A stretch of DNA of 64,000 bases, from the NCBI RefSeq assembly GCF_042675645.1, contig NZ_JBHTJH010000010.1, positions 124,001 through 188,000 on the forward strand. Reading direction: 5' to 3'. The notes beneath the pieces were generated by a model that worked only from the letters and a program-made list of their open reading frames with translations, had not been told where the DNA came from and ran no database searches. The DNA comes from Sungkyunkwania multivorans (GTDB taxonomy: Bacteria > Bacteroidota > Bacteroidia > Flavobacteriales > Flavobacteriaceae). Shown in pieces: positions 36,649 to 46,083 of this stretch; positions within the stretch are counted from its first letter, which is position 1; each line of letters opens with the position of its first letter. The position numbers and the translations under genes were made by a program.

Positions 36649-36701
36649 CGCCTTGATAGAAAGCCTATCAGATACATAAAAATCATTTAAATAATATTGG
36701 C

Positions 36702-36971
36702 ATGTATTTAACTAAAGAAGTTAAAGAGGGAATCTTCAAAAAGCACGGGAAGTCTGAGAAAGACACTGGGTCGGCAGAAGGTCAGATCGCGTTGTTTACG
36801 CACAGAATTAATCACTTAACCGAGCACTTGAAAAGAAATCGCAAAGATTTCGCTACCGAGCGCTCGCTAGTAAAAATGGTAGGTAAGCGTCGTAGCTTAC
36901 TAGATTACTTGAAGCACAAAGATATTGAGAGATATCGTGCAATTGTTAAGGAACTAGGATTAAGAAAATAA
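36702..36971 (+). CDS. rpsO: 30S ribosomal protein S15
   Basis: Small ribosomal subunit protein, 89 residues, normal length. Typical segments: KHGKSEKDTGSAEGQIALFTHRINHLTEHLK, RSLVKMVGKRRSLLDYLK and the end YRAIVKELGLRK. It precedes pnp in the same direction, the classic rpsO-pnp pair, separated by a terminator and a structured leader. Confidence 0.98.
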   Translation: MYLTKEVKEGIFKKHGKSEKDTGSAEGQIALFTHRINHLTEHLKRNRKDFATERSLVKMVGKRRSLLDYLKHKDIERYRAIVKELGLRK

Positions 36972-36977
36972 CTTTTT

Positions 36978-37000
36978 AAGGGGCTTCACGCCCCTTTTTT
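36978..37000 (+). terminator. Terminator of rpsO
   Basis: Stem AAGGGGC/GCCCCTT (36978-36984 with 36990-36996), 5-base loop, then TTTTTT. Seven bases after the rpsO stop. Confidence 0.85.
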
Positions 37001-37021
37001 ATTTTTATAAATAGATTTTTT

Positions 37022-37108
37022 AAGGACATCAACTAGAATAGAATTGTTCTAGCAGAAGTCCTTCACTAAAAAAATTGAACCTGATTCATGCAAAGACAAG
37101 GGTCAGGT
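37022..37108 (+). promoter_or_regulatory. Structured leader upstream of pnp
   Basis: Nested hairpin: outer AAGGAC/GTCCTT (37022-37027 with 37058-37063), inner CTAGAA/TTCTAG (37033-37038 with 37047-37052) with an 8-base loop. A second inverted repeat ACCTGA/TCAGGT (37079-37084 with 37103-37108) follows. Both lie in the spacer to pnp (ATG 37206). In E. coli, the pnp leader stem is cut by RNase III and bound by PNPase for autoregulation; a similar role is inferred. The remaining spacer to 37205 shows nothing further. Confidence 0.5.
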
Positions 37109-37205
37109 CATATGAAAAAAAGCAATTTTATTAGTTTTTCATTGGGTACACAACAACTACACACAACAACACAACGCCCTTTGTTTAATTAATCAAAAGA
37201 AATTT

Positions 37206-39452
37206 ATGATTCCACAAGTTTTTAGAGAGGTCATAGACCTAGGTGACGGTAGAGAAATCTCTATCGAAACTGGAAAATTAGCAAAACAGGCTCATGGTAG
37301 TGTTGTGGTGCAATCCGGAAAGTGTATGTTATTATGTACAGTAGTTTCCAATTACAAACAATCAGATGTCGATTTTTTACCTTTAACGGTTGATTATCGT
37401 GAAAAATTTGCTGCTGCCGGGCGTTATCCTGGTGGATTCTTTAAAAGAGAAGCGAGACCGAGTGATGGCGAAATACTCACGATGCGCTTAGTGGATCGCG
37501 TATTGCGTCCATTATTTCCAAAAGATTACCATTCAGAGACACAGGTGATGATTCAGTTAATGTCTCATGATGATGATGTGATGCCAGATGCGATGGCTGG
37601 ATTGGCAGCTTCCGCTGCGATCCAATTGTCAGATTTCCCTTTTGAGTGCCCGATCTCTGAAGCAAGAGTTGGTCGTATCAATGGGGAGTTTATCATTAAC
37701 CCAACACGGAGTCAATTAGAAGAATCCGATATCGATATGATGATCGGTGCTTCTGCTGATTCAGTGATGATGGTAGAAGGGGAAATGAATGAGATCTCTG
37801 AGGAGGAAATGACCGAAGCTATTAAGTTTGCCCATGAAGCCATCAAGGTACAATGTGCCGCTCAAGTAAAATTAGCAGAAGCCGTAGGCAAGAAAGAGGT
37901 ACGTGAGTATGAAGGTGAAAGAGAAGATGAGGAGTTAGCAAAGAAGATTCATGAAATGGCATATGACAAGGTATATGCTGTGGCCAAAGCAGGTTCTTCA
38001 AAAAAAGAGCGCGGTATGGCGTTTGCTGAGATCAAAGAAGAGATCCTAGCCACCTTTACCGAAGAAGAACTAGAAGACATCGGAGGTTTGGTCTCCAAAT
38101 ATTACGCAAAAGCCGAAAAAGCTGCGATTCGTGATCTGACATTGAATGAAGGTTTGCGTTTGGATGGTCGTAAAACCGACGAAATTAGACCCATTTGGTG
38201 TGAGGTAGATTATTTGCCATCCACTCATGGTTCTTCGATATTTACCCGTGGGGAAACTCAAGCATTGGCTACAGTTACCCTAGGAACTTCGAGAGAGGCG
38301 AATCAAATAGATATGCCATCGTTTGAAGGTGAAGAGCGTTTCTACTTGCACTATAACTTCCCTCCTTTTTCTACTGGTGAAGCGCGACCAATTCGTGGAA
38401 CATCACGTCGTGAAGTAGGACATGGTAATTTAGCGCAACGCGCTTTAAAAGGCATGGTCCCTGAAGATTGTCCTTACACCGTAAGAGTGGTGTCCGAGGT
38501 ACTCGAAAGCAACGGATCCTCTTCTATGGCGACCGTTTGTTCTGGTACCATGGCGTTGATGGACGCCGGTGTACAATTGAAAAAACCTGTTTCTGGTATT
38601 GCCATGGGGTTGATCTCTGATACAGAGTCTGGAAAATATGCAGTACTCTCTGATATTCTTGGTGATGAGGACCACTTAGGCGATATGGACTTTAAAGTTA
38701 CTGGTACTGCCGATGGTATTACGGCTTGTCAGATGGATATCAAGGTAAAAGGATTGTCGTACGAAATTCTTGTGAATGCACTTAAACAGGCTAGAGATGG
38801 ACGTCTTCATATTTTGGAGAAACTAACTGATACCATTGCTGAGCCGAACGAAGATGTGAAGAGCCACGCTCCTAAAATGATCACCCGTCGTATTCCAAAT
38901 GAGTTCATTGGAGCCTTGATCGGTCCTGGTGGAAAGGTCATTCAAGAACTTCAGAAAGAAACAGCGACGACGATCGTTATCAATGAGGACCCAGTTACCG
39001 AAGAAGGTGTTGTGGAAATCTTAGGAACCGGTCAGGATGGTATCGATGCGGTATTGGCGAAGATCGATTCATTGCTATTCAAACCAGAACGCGGTGAAAC
39101 GTACGAAGTGAAGGTGATCAAGATCCTTGAATTTGGTGCGGTCGTAGAATATACGCAAGCTCCTGGGAATGAAGTGTTGCTTCATATCTCCGAATTGGCA
39201 TGGGAACGGACCAACGAGGTGACCGATGTGGTGAATATGGGTGATGTCTTCGAGGTGAAATACTTCGGAATCGACCCTAAGACACGCAAGGATAAGGTAT
39301 CGCGCAAGGCATTGTTGCCAAAACCTGAGGGCTATCAAGATAGACCACGCAGAGACAATAATCGCGGACGCGACAATAAGGGACGTGACAATCGCGGGCG
39401 TGACAACCGTCGTGATGATCGCAGACCAAAGGGAGAAAATAAGGAGGATTAG
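37206..39452 (+). CDS. pnp: Polyribonucleotide nucleotidyltransferase (PNPase)
   Basis: 3'-5' phosphorolytic exoribonuclease, degradosome-type enzyme, 748 residues. Order: first RNase PH-like core (GSVVVQSGKCMLLCTVV, FKREARPSDGEILTMRLVDRVLRPLF), alpha-helical linker, second core (EGLRLDGRKTDEIRPI, FPPFSTGEARPIRGTSRREVGHGNLAQRAL, MDIKVKGLSYEIL), KH domain (RIPNEFIGALIGPGGKVIQELQ) and S1 domain (YEVKVIKILEFGAVVEY). The C-terminus, after residue ~710, is a basic RGRDN repeat tail (GRDNKGRDNRGRDNRRDDRR) with RGG-like character, probably an RNA-binding extension. Large terminator follows. Confidence 0.97.
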   Translation: MIPQVFREVIDLGDGREISIETGKLAKQAHGSVVVQSGKCMLLCTVVSNYKQSDVDFLPLTVDYREKFAAAGRYPGGFFKREARPSDGEILTMRLVDRVLRPLFPKDYHSETQVMIQLMSHDDDVMPDAMAGLAASAAIQLSDFPFECPISEARVGRINGEFIINPTRSQLEESDIDMMIGASADSVMMVEGEMNEISEEEMTEAIKFAHEAIKVQCAAQVKLAEAVGKKEVREYEGEREDEELAKKIHEMAYDKVYAVAKAGSSKKERGMAFAEIKEEILATFTEEELEDIGGLVSKYYAKAEKAAIRDLTLNEGLRLDGRKTDEIRPIWCEVDYLPSTHGSSIFTRGETQALATVTLGTSREANQIDMPSFEGEERFYLHYNFPPFSTGEARPIRGTSRREVGHGNLAQRALKGMVPEDCPYTVRVVSEVLESNGSSSMATVCSGTMALMDAGVQLKKPVSGIAMGLISDTESGKYAVLSDILGDEDHLGDMDFKVTGTADGITACQMDIKVKGLSYEILVNALKQARDGRLHILEKLTDTIAEPNEDVKSHAPKMITRRIPNEFIGALIGPGGKVIQELQKETATTIVINEDPVTEEGVVEILGTGQDGIDAVLAKIDSLLFKPERGETYEVKVIKILEFGAVVEYTQAPGNEVLLHISELAWERTNEVTDVVNMGDVFEVKYFGIDPKTRKDKVSRKALLPKPEGYQDRPRRDNNRGRDNKGRDNRGRDNRRDDRRPKGENKED

Positions 39453-39470
39453 ATCTTTCTTGTAATTGTA

Positions 39471-39510
39471 AAGGCGGGCGTTTGAAAATCAAACGCCCGC
39501 CTTAGTTTTT
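39471..39510. terminator. Bidirectional terminator pnp / hydrolase 2
   Basis: Fifteen-base stem (39471-39485 with 39489-39503) with an AAA loop, followed by T on the plus strand. Lies 18 bases after the pnp stop and 27 bases before the minus-strand stop at 39530, so it can serve both. Confidence 0.9.
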
Positions 39511-39529
39511 AAGAAACTCTTATCTATAT

Positions 39530-42500
39530 TTAATTAAGTACAATTTTATGAGTTTCTTCTCTACGGTCAGAGACTATCTTTAGAATGTATATTCCTTTGA
39601 CAAGCTTGGACGTCCTTACATTGGTCATACTTTCAACACTTCCCTCTAGCACTACTTTTTGATACATATCATAAAGAACATAAGTTGAAATGTCACCAGT
39701 GTCCTTCGCATTGTTTTTAGTTATAGTGAAATGTCCGGAACTAGGATTTGGATGCACCGAATACTCTTTCATGTCACTCTTCATTTCGCCGGTATCGGAC
39801 CCCTCACCTTCGCCCCCACCATTGCCATTAGAGCAATCAACAAATTCAACCTCCTCACCATACCATTGGGAAGTGCCACAAGAGTTGGTTCTTCTAACTT
39901 CAAAAAGATACCATCCTGGCGATGGAGTATAACTCAAAGTTCCGAGATTCCCATTATAATAGGGGGAGGTGTAAACCACGTTCAAATTTGGATACTTTCT
40001 TAACCTGAACTGATATCTACTATCGGGAAGTTTTGGGAAAAACTCATACCTGTTTCCATTATGACTTGTACAAAAATAATATTCCCCATCGAATCCATTT
40101 TCAAATACCATTTGATCCACGGTAGCATGGCCAACCCAAAATTTCTTTGTGAAAGTCGCTCCATTAGAAAAAGTACCTTTGATCCAGCCCTCGCCATGAC
40201 CAGTTGCACGTCGCTTTACGCTGATAGAATTTCCAGTTGAACCGATAACTTGTAAGTTATATGATGCTCTCCAAGAGCTGACCGCTCCCGGCAATGCACA
40301 ACCATTGGTACCCATATCAACGCTGTAGGTCGTGGTGCTGTAACTACATAATAATTCTGGTCCCTCTAAAACATTGGGGTCTACAGGAAAATACGGTTCT
40401 TGTTCATTACCTGCCAACTCGGCCAATAACCAGTTGACACTCTGAGCATTAAAACTAGTGTGCTGAGTGTTCTTTTCGTGACCAAAATAAGAATCAAATG
40501 GCGTTAGATTACTACAGACCAAATTTCTATTCAATGCCTGATCCCAACTTCTATCCGGGCTCGAATGGCCTATTGCGGAAAATGATGAAATAAAAGAATG
40601 GGTCTCTTTAAGTTTTCTAGTCTCCCAATCAGCCCCTCCTAGAAGTGTTAAGATTCCCTCGATAATATTATCAAAAGCATCCGAAAAGCTTGTCCAAAAA
40701 CTTCCTTGCGCATTTGGCGGATATGTACATGCTGCGCCATAATGCAATTCCTCCTGCCCGTTGAACCATCCACCAGAAACATTGTCCATATTTCCGCGAG
40801 AGTTGTTGTTGGTCATATAGATACTTTTATCATTGAACGCTTTTTTGAATCTGGAGATCTTACTTCGATTCCCCGTACCGGGTAAAAAGTAAGTTTCTAT
40901 GCTTCCAATATGCGTATTGAAAGGATTTTGAAACGCTTTAAGCTCCAATGTCTTTTCACCATTATAAGCATATTTATCATTTACATAACCAGTATATGGA
41001 TTCGAAAATCTTTTCGAGTTGTTCATCGCCCCATTGACCAACGCTATCTTTCTTAAATTCTGCGGATATCCCTTGGACCCGCTAAGGCCATTATTGAAGA
41101 GATTGTTGTAAAACCTGATAAATGATGGCGCGCCTCTAGAATACGAATATCCTTGGGACACCGTACGAGCATTTAAATGAGTATCGACGGGCAACGGGGT
41201 ATTGAAAGGCCCTATGGGCAAGGTGTGATATTGCTCGATCAATTGTTGTTTGGCGGCAGGCGACCCCAATTGTTTCTCAACAAAATCTTCGGCAGCTTCC
41301 ACCCCACTGCTGTACATTTGATTGATGACAGCCTGTAGCCCTAATGGGATATTCGCTCCGAGATGAGGACTGTCCACACTTATCCATAAACGTGTCTTGT
41401 GTTGCCACTGGGACTGTCCGGTTTGTTGATATTTCTTTTCCATATATGCCAGTGCATATCTAGAGATCTGCCCTCCCATGCTAGGCCCTACGATGACCAA
41501 CTCTTCATTATAGCCATTTGCCTGAACACGCACATTTAAATCGCGAATAAGCCTTGTAAGTGCGAGCGCATTGCGTTCTATAAAATCTGCTCCTCCATCG
41601 ATAGTTCTACCTCCCGATTGATATTTTGGGTGATTCACTATCACAACATCATATCCAAGTCCACGCAACCTCGGAATCAAATTTTGACCTCCATCTGTAG
41701 GCTGCATCAATTCTCTGATCGATCTGTGGCGCTCGGGCCTATACGTCCCACAATTTACATAGTGCTGGGCACAATCCGGGTCGTTCTCACAGTCACTATC
41801 CTCTATGCGCCTTTTGTCTTCTGGATCGAAACCGTCGATGATAATGACAGGCTTTCTCAATTTTGGATCAATGCCCTGGTTGGTTCTAAAATGAATTCTG
41901 TAGTCTATCCTTCCTCGTATTGCATTGGTTTCTTGGGAGTCCTCATATCCTTGAAAAGCTTGGTTAGGGTCTGCGACCTTGAATCCGTTTTCAATTTTTC
42001 CTGTGACTCTGGAATCTGACATTAGAGACGCATCGCTTTCTGAAATCACATAGATCTTTGTATTGAAATGTCTTTGAGACCCATCAGAGAGTATTGCCGA
42101 AAGTCTAATAATTTTTTCGCCCGTCTGATCATACTTTTGTTTGACTTCACTCTTAACGATTTTACCATTTTCAATGATGCTATGGGGAATACCATCTCCA
42201 AAATCGGCCGAGAAGCTTTTGACTTCTTTCATCGAATTATTGAACCAAAATCTCGCTGAGAAACGAAAGGTTATCACACTCCCTTTAGCTGCTTCCTTTA
42301 ACGGTGAAACAATAAGGCTTGTATGACTTAAAAACGGAGGCTTATCCTTAGATTGTTCAAATTTACCCTTCTTCAATCGGAGTCCTCCTGCCTGTTCGTC
42401 TTCAGGGTTATAATTCAGTACCTCATAGTCGGCACTAATGATTCCAAAGTCAACAATATCATCGGCAGATGTGTTTCTGCTCAGATCGTCTTTCAACATT

Positions 42501-42784
42501 TTGGCTGAAATAAATTGGCTCCTATTCGAGGCGATATGAAGATCCAATAGCGCCTGTTTAAAATAATCATAAGTGACAGGGTCATCCTTTATCTCCGAAT
42601 TGAATCTTTCCAAACTAGAAAAATTACCGGACCTATTCAATAGAATTCCAGAGTTTAAACGCGACTTGTCAAGATTCTCTATCATCTCGTCGATATTGCC
42701 TAACGACCTATCCTCTATTTCTATTTGGGAAAATGAAATCGCGAAACAGCAAAGCAGCAAGCTGAATGATAATAATTTTTTCAT
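39530..42784 (-). CDS. Large secreted alpha/beta-hydrolase-like protein with T9SS sorting domain
   Basis: 1084-residue paralogue of the secreted hydrolase at 19160-21598. Start ATG 42784 gives a signal peptide (LLSFSLLLCCFAISFSQ). PKD-like region FSADFGDGIPHS at about 190-250; hydrolase core with KPVIIIDGFDPEDKR, an added Cys-containing insert (SDCENDPDCAQHYVNCG), IDGGADFIERNAL and nucleophile elbow GPSMGG (Ser about 435), then SVDSPHLGANIPLGLQ. A long C-terminal extension has an Ig-like region and a T9SS type A sorting domain (YSVHPNPSSGHF, LVKGIYILKI). The enzyme class is inferred from GxSxG. It lies between pnp and the AraC-like regulators. Confidence 0.83.
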   Translation of the reverse strand: MKKLLSFSLLLCCFAISFSQIEIEDRSLGNIDEMIENLDKSRLNSGILLNRSGNFSSLERFNSEIKDDPVTYDYFKQALLDLHIASNRSQFISAKMLKDDLSRNTSADDIVDFGIISADYEVLNYNPEDEQAGGLRLKKGKFEQSKDKPPFLSHTSLIVSPLKEAAKGSVITFRFSARFWFNNSMKEVKSFSADFGDGIPHSIIENGKIVKSEVKQKYDQTGEKIIRLSAILSDGSQRHFNTKIYVISESDASLMSDSRVTGKIENGFKVADPNQAFQGYEDSQETNAIRGRIDYRIHFRTNQGIDPKLRKPVIIIDGFDPEDKRRIEDSDCENDPDCAQHYVNCGTYRPERHRSIRELMQPTDGGQNLIPRLRGLGYDVVIVNHPKYQSGGRTIDGGADFIERNALALTRLIRDLNVRVQANGYNEELVIVGPSMGGQISRYALAYMEKKYQQTGQSQWQHKTRLWISVDSPHLGANIPLGLQAVINQMYSSGVEAAEDFVEKQLGSPAAKQQLIEQYHTLPIGPFNTPLPVDTHLNARTVSQGYSYSRGAPSFIRFYNNLFNNGLSGSKGYPQNLRKIALVNGAMNNSKRFSNPYTGYVNDKYAYNGEKTLELKAFQNPFNTHIGSIETYFLPGTGNRSKISRFKKAFNDKSIYMTNNNSRGNMDNVSGGWFNGQEELHYGAACTYPPNAQGSFWTSFSDAFDNIIEGILTLLGGADWETRKLKETHSFISSFSAIGHSSPDRSWDQALNRNLVCSNLTPFDSYFGHEKNTQHTSFNAQSVNWLLAELAGNEQEPYFPVDPNVLEGPELLCSYSTTTYSVDMGTNGCALPGAVSSWRASYNLQVIGSTGNSISVKRRATGHGEGWIKGTFSNGATFTKKFWVGHATVDQMVFENGFDGEYYFCTSHNGNRYEFFPKLPDSRYQFRLRKYPNLNVVYTSPYYNGNLGTLSYTPSPGWYLFEVRRTNSCGTSQWYGEEVEFVDCSNGNGGGEGEGSDTGEMKSDMKEYSVHPNPSSGHFTITKNNAKDTGDISTYVLYDMYQKVVLEGSVESMTNVRTSKLVKGIYILKIVSDRREETHKIVLN

Positions 42785-42929
42785 AATTGGTTGGTTTATG
42801 TTATTCAATAGGTTGGTTGATCTTTTATGGGCATGTACCTCAAAAAAGTCAATTTAAAGCTACCTCATATCTTTGAAAGGAATGTCCGAGATTATCCGAT
42901 CTATTGAAATCTGGACGCTTTAAGAATAT

Positions 42930-44075
42930 TCAGGACTGCTTTTCTCTAAAGGAAGAGGGAGTTTCTCCAGTAAATTTCTTAAACGAGGCGTAAAAGGTTG
43001 ATCGTGAATTGAATCCACACTCAAGACCGATGGCCACATTCGTGTATTGAGCAAACGCTAGATCGGCCAATAGTCTTTTTGCCTTTTCCACTCTGTAGTG
43101 ATTTATATAGTCTGAAAAGTTATAGTTGCTGTGGCTATTTATCTGTAGCGACAGATTGCTGGCACTTATCTTAAGTTCGTTGGCCAACATCTCCAAACTC
43201 AAAGATGGGTCCAAATATCTCTTTTCATTCAAAACATACGCATCCACTCTTTTGAAGAGCAGGCTTTTATCGGAACTCGATGCTGACCTTGTCATTTCTG
43301 TAAGATCTTTTTTCCCTTCTTTCGAATTATTTGCATTTAAACCTGCCAAATGACTTCGTAAAGAGATTCTGTCCTTGACCATATGATATCGAAAGAAACC
43401 CTGATAACCAATCCAGTAAAGCAAAATCGAACTACTAAGTCGTAATGGATAGTAGGTGTATGGCTGAGGAATGGCCTTGACAAAATTGTTCAGTAAAATG
43501 GCCCCTATCCAGAAAGCTACCACCACCAACCCCAAATACATGAAGCGTTTTATCCATGCAATATTATCGTATTGCAATATAAACTTGTAGGTCTGCTGGT
43601 ACCTAAAAAGAATTATAAAGGCCTTCACGAAAATGAAAATACAATACACGGCATTTGCGATCTCCTCAATATTGTTGTAGATAGCTATATACTTGGTATT
43701 TTGACCCTGATTATAGTAGGAATAAACAATGATACCGGTGCGGGCCATTATTTCTATGATGAAGATGCTCAACGAAATTTTAATGAAGTCGTTAAAACGC
43801 TCTTGAATCTTAAGATAATTGATCAAAAAACCATAGAACATAGGAAATATAAGCATGTACCACGGTACAAGCAGATGTTTCAAATAGAAAAACGAAAAAA
43901 TATGACCGCTTTCGATCAACCAAGCCTGAAGATTGTTCAGTGATAAGAAGAAGACCACAAAATTGAGATAAACGATGGTAACATCAACTTTCTTCTTGGA
44001 GAAAAAAGTTGCAATATTAAATATAAACCCTTGTATAACTCCAGCGAGCAAAAGAAAATTAAAGAAAGAGGTCAT
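42930..44075 (-). CDS. 7TM AraC-family transcriptional regulator (paralogue 1)
   Basis: Membrane-anchored DNA-binding protein, 381 residues. N-terminal ~230 residues hold about seven hydrophobic helices (FLLLAGVIQGFIFNIATFF, IVYLNFVVFFLSLNN, and so on), followed by a cytoplasmic AraC/XylS helix-turn-helix domain at the C-terminus (LEMLANELKISASNLSLQIN; FSDYINHYRVEKAKRLLAD; VAIGLECGFNSRSTFYASFKKFTGETPSSFRE). This 7TM-AraC type senses a signal at the membrane and binds DNA; ligand unknown. It is clearly paralogous to the gene at 44926-46083; both lie on the same strand, separated by a small secreted protein. Confidence 0.87.
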   Translation of the reverse strand: MTSFFNFLLLAGVIQGFIFNIATFFSKKKVDVTIVYLNFVVFFLSLNNLQAWLIESGHIFSFFYLKHLLVPWYMLIFPMFYGFLINYLKIQERFNDFIKISLSIFIIEIMARTGIIVYSYYNQGQNTKYIAIYNNIEEIANAVYCIFIFVKAFIILFRYQQTYKFILQYDNIAWIKRFMYLGLVVVAFWIGAILLNNFVKAIPQPYTYYPLRLSSSILLYWIGYQGFFRYHMVKDRISLRSHLAGLNANNSKEGKKDLTEMTRSASSSDKSLLFKRVDAYVLNEKRYLDPSLSLEMLANELKISASNLSLQINSHSNYNFSDYINHYRVEKAKRLLADLAFAQYTNVAIGLECGFNSRSTFYASFKKFTGETPSSFREKQS

Positions 44076-44170
44076 AGTTGGCTATTACACCATAAAAATA
44101 GGATTTTTAAAAAGATGAATTCTTTAAACTATGATGAACTTCCATCGGATAGATTTTCGTTTGAAAAGCA

Positions 44171-44197
44171 AAACGCTCAATGGTTCATTGAGCGTTT
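44171..44197 (-). terminator. Terminator of the 44240-44833 gene
   Basis: Twelve-base perfect stem AAACGCTCAATG/CATTGAGCGTTT (44171-44182 with 44186-44197) with a GTT loop, 43 bases after the minus-strand stop and followed on that strand by T-rich sequence. Confidence 0.8.
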
Positions 44198-44239
44198 CTT
44201 TGCTATACTGGATAAGGCGTTTATCCATCGAGGCCACAT

Positions 44240-44833
44240 TTATTTCTGTCTTCCCTTTGAACGTTGAAAATTATACTCTAAGAAAATCCCTCCATTAAAA
44301 AAGATGTTTTCGGGTGTAAATATAAATCCGCCTTCCACTCCCAATAAAGTGAGCTTTCTTAGCTTTATCAGATGAATCTTGGCCTTCAAAGGTAGCCCAA
44401 TGGTCTTTGTAAAGTCAAAGCTGCTTTCACCATCTTTGCGTATTTGCTCTCGGATATCGACATAGGCAAGACCGAGTTGATACTCTAAACTCACCTTGTC
44501 AGTTCCTACTTCCCTGCCCCATAAAACTGAGAGCTCCTTAAAACCTTGATCATTCCAGTCACCTTCACCGTACAGATAGGATAGGGAAAAAATATCTTTA
44601 TTGCGTATCACACTTACACTAGCGTTCAAATGGATTCCCTCGAATTCAGGATTAAAAAATAACCCAGCTTGATTGTCATCACTTTCACTGCTAAGAAGTG
44701 CCTGCCAAAAACCAAGCCCCACTTTCACCCCTCGAAACTGAAGAGAATTATTTGATGAAATATCTTGTGAAAAAGCTTGCGCCGTGAGCAAGAACATAGT
44801 GCCTAGGATGACACATCTAAATGTTGGTTTCAT
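44240..44833 (-). CDS. Small secreted, possibly outer-membrane, protein
   Basis: 197-residue protein with a clear signal peptide (FRCVILGTMFLLTAQAFSQ). The mature part has regular alternating strands (FRGVKVGLGFWQAL, LNASVSVIRNKDIFSLSYLYGEG, VSLEYQLGLAYVDI, LTLLGVEGGFIF, GIFLEYNFQR), typical of a small beta-barrel, but no family is recognised. It lies between the two paralogous 7TM-AraC regulators, followed by its own terminator, and could be a target of one of them. Confidence 0.65.
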   Translation of the reverse strand: MKPTFRCVILGTMFLLTAQAFSQDISSNNSLQFRGVKVGLGFWQALLSSESDDNQAGLFFNPEFEGIHLNASVSVIRNKDIFSLSYLYGEGDWNDQGFKELSVLWGREVGTDKVSLEYQLGLAYVDIREQIRKDGESSFDFTKTIGLPLKAKIHLIKLRKLTLLGVEGGFIFTPENIFFNGGIFLEYNFQRSKGRQK

Positions 44834-44925
44834 AATATTTTATTTTATTAGACCCCGCTAAAGTAGTTCCCCAGTTGTTTTGGATGTCCTGAATCTTCAT
44901 ATGACTAAGAATCAGGACATCATTT

Positions 44926-46083
44926 TCAGGTGTGGGCCTTTCTGTAATCCGTAGGAGTCTCACCCGTGAATTTCTTAAAAGCCGCGTAAAAGGCGGATTT
45001 CGAGTTGAAACCACACTCCAATCCAATGGCGACAATAGTATATTGTTCAAATTCTTCGTCTCCCAAGAAACGCTTGGCCTGCTCTACTCGAAAATTATTG
45101 ATATAGTCCGAAAAGTTATAGGAACTGCAACTATTGATATGCGCGGATAGCTGTCCAGCACTCATATTCAATTCTTCAGCCAATGACTCAAGATTTAGAT
45201 TGGGGTCGAGATACTTTTGTTCGCTAACCACGTGCATGTTTATGGCAAGAAAGGTTTGCTCTTGCTTATCACTCTTACAGGTTCGCTGAATGATGTCGTC
45301 GCTTTCTTTTTTAGAGGTGACTCGCAGTTTTGGCCCATCTGTCTCCCCCAAGCTTTTTCGTAGTAATATGCGATCGCTTACCACCATATATCTAAAGAAC
45401 CCTTGATAGGATATCCAGTATAGCAATATCGAACTTGTAAGTCGCATTGGGTAGTACGAATAAGGATACTTAATAAAATCGGTGGCGTTGTTGATCACTA
45501 TGGCAATTAACCAGCAGGCAACAACGATCGCCCCAATGCTCATAAATCGTTTGATCCAAAGAATATCATCATATCCCAATATGAACTTGTGAAGCTTTTC
45601 ATGTTTGAAGAGCACCAAAAAGGTATTGACGAAAATAAAGACGCAATACACCGAATTAACCATCTCTTCGAAACTGTCGTATGCTTTGATCAAATGTGCA
45701 TCGTTGATATCCTCTTGAAAGTGATACATATACCAGATGATGCCCGAATGTATTATGATCTCTACCCCAAAGAGCACAAAGGAAAACTTCAAGTACGTCT
45801 TTAACTTCTCTTCAATTTGAAAATAATACAACACAAACACGTGGAAAAGTGGAAAGATCGGCAGGTACCAAGGTAACATCAAATGCTTGGTAAAATAAAA
45901 CGATTCCATATGGCCTTTGTCTATCAACCAGGCCTGTAGATTGTTCAACGATAAAAACAAGACGATCAAATTGAGGAAGATGATCGGCTTCTCAACTTTT
46001 TTTCGAGAGAAGAAAGTGGCTATGATAAAAACAAAACCCTGAAGGGCTCCTGCAATAAGAAGAAAATTAAAAAAAGAGGTCAT
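44926..46083 (-). CDS. 7TM AraC-family transcriptional regulator (paralogue 2)
   Basis: 385-residue paralogue of the regulator at 42930-44075, with the same layout: about seven membrane helices up to residue ~235 (FLLIAGALQGFVFIIATFF, IFLNLIVLFLSLNNLQAWLI), then a C-terminal AraC helix-turn-helix domain (LESLAEELNMSAGQLSAHIN; FSDYINNFRVEQAKRFLGD; VAIGLECGFNSKSAFYAAFKKFTGETPTDYRK). The two proteins share the whole LSLNNLQAWLI region and the DNA-contacting helix almost exactly, so they may bind similar sites. Divergent from rpoD. Confidence 0.87.
   Translation of the reverse strand: MTSFFNFLLIAGALQGFVFIIATFFSRKKVEKPIIFLNLIVLFLSLNNLQAWLIDKGHMESFYFTKHLMLPWYLPIFPLFHVFVLYYFQIEEKLKTYLKFSFVLFGVEIIIHSGIIWYMYHFQEDINDAHLIKAYDSFEEMVNSVYCVFIFVNTFLVLFKHEKLHKFILGYDDILWIKRFMSIGAIVVACWLIAIVINNATDFIKYPYSYYPMRLTSSILLYWISYQGFFRYMVVSDRILLRKSLGETDGPKLRVTSKKESDDIIQRTCKSDKQEQTFLAINMHVVSEQKYLDPNLNLESLAEELNMSAGQLSAHINSCSSYNFSDYINNFRVEQAKRFLGDEEFEQYTIVAIGLECGFNSKSAFYAAFKKFTGETPTDYRKAHT

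Noticed and set aside
44031..44267. A 78-codon frame on the plus strand between the AraC-like gene start and the small secreted protein.
   Set aside because: It covers a terminator hairpin and the ends of two genes on the other strand; no recognisable features.
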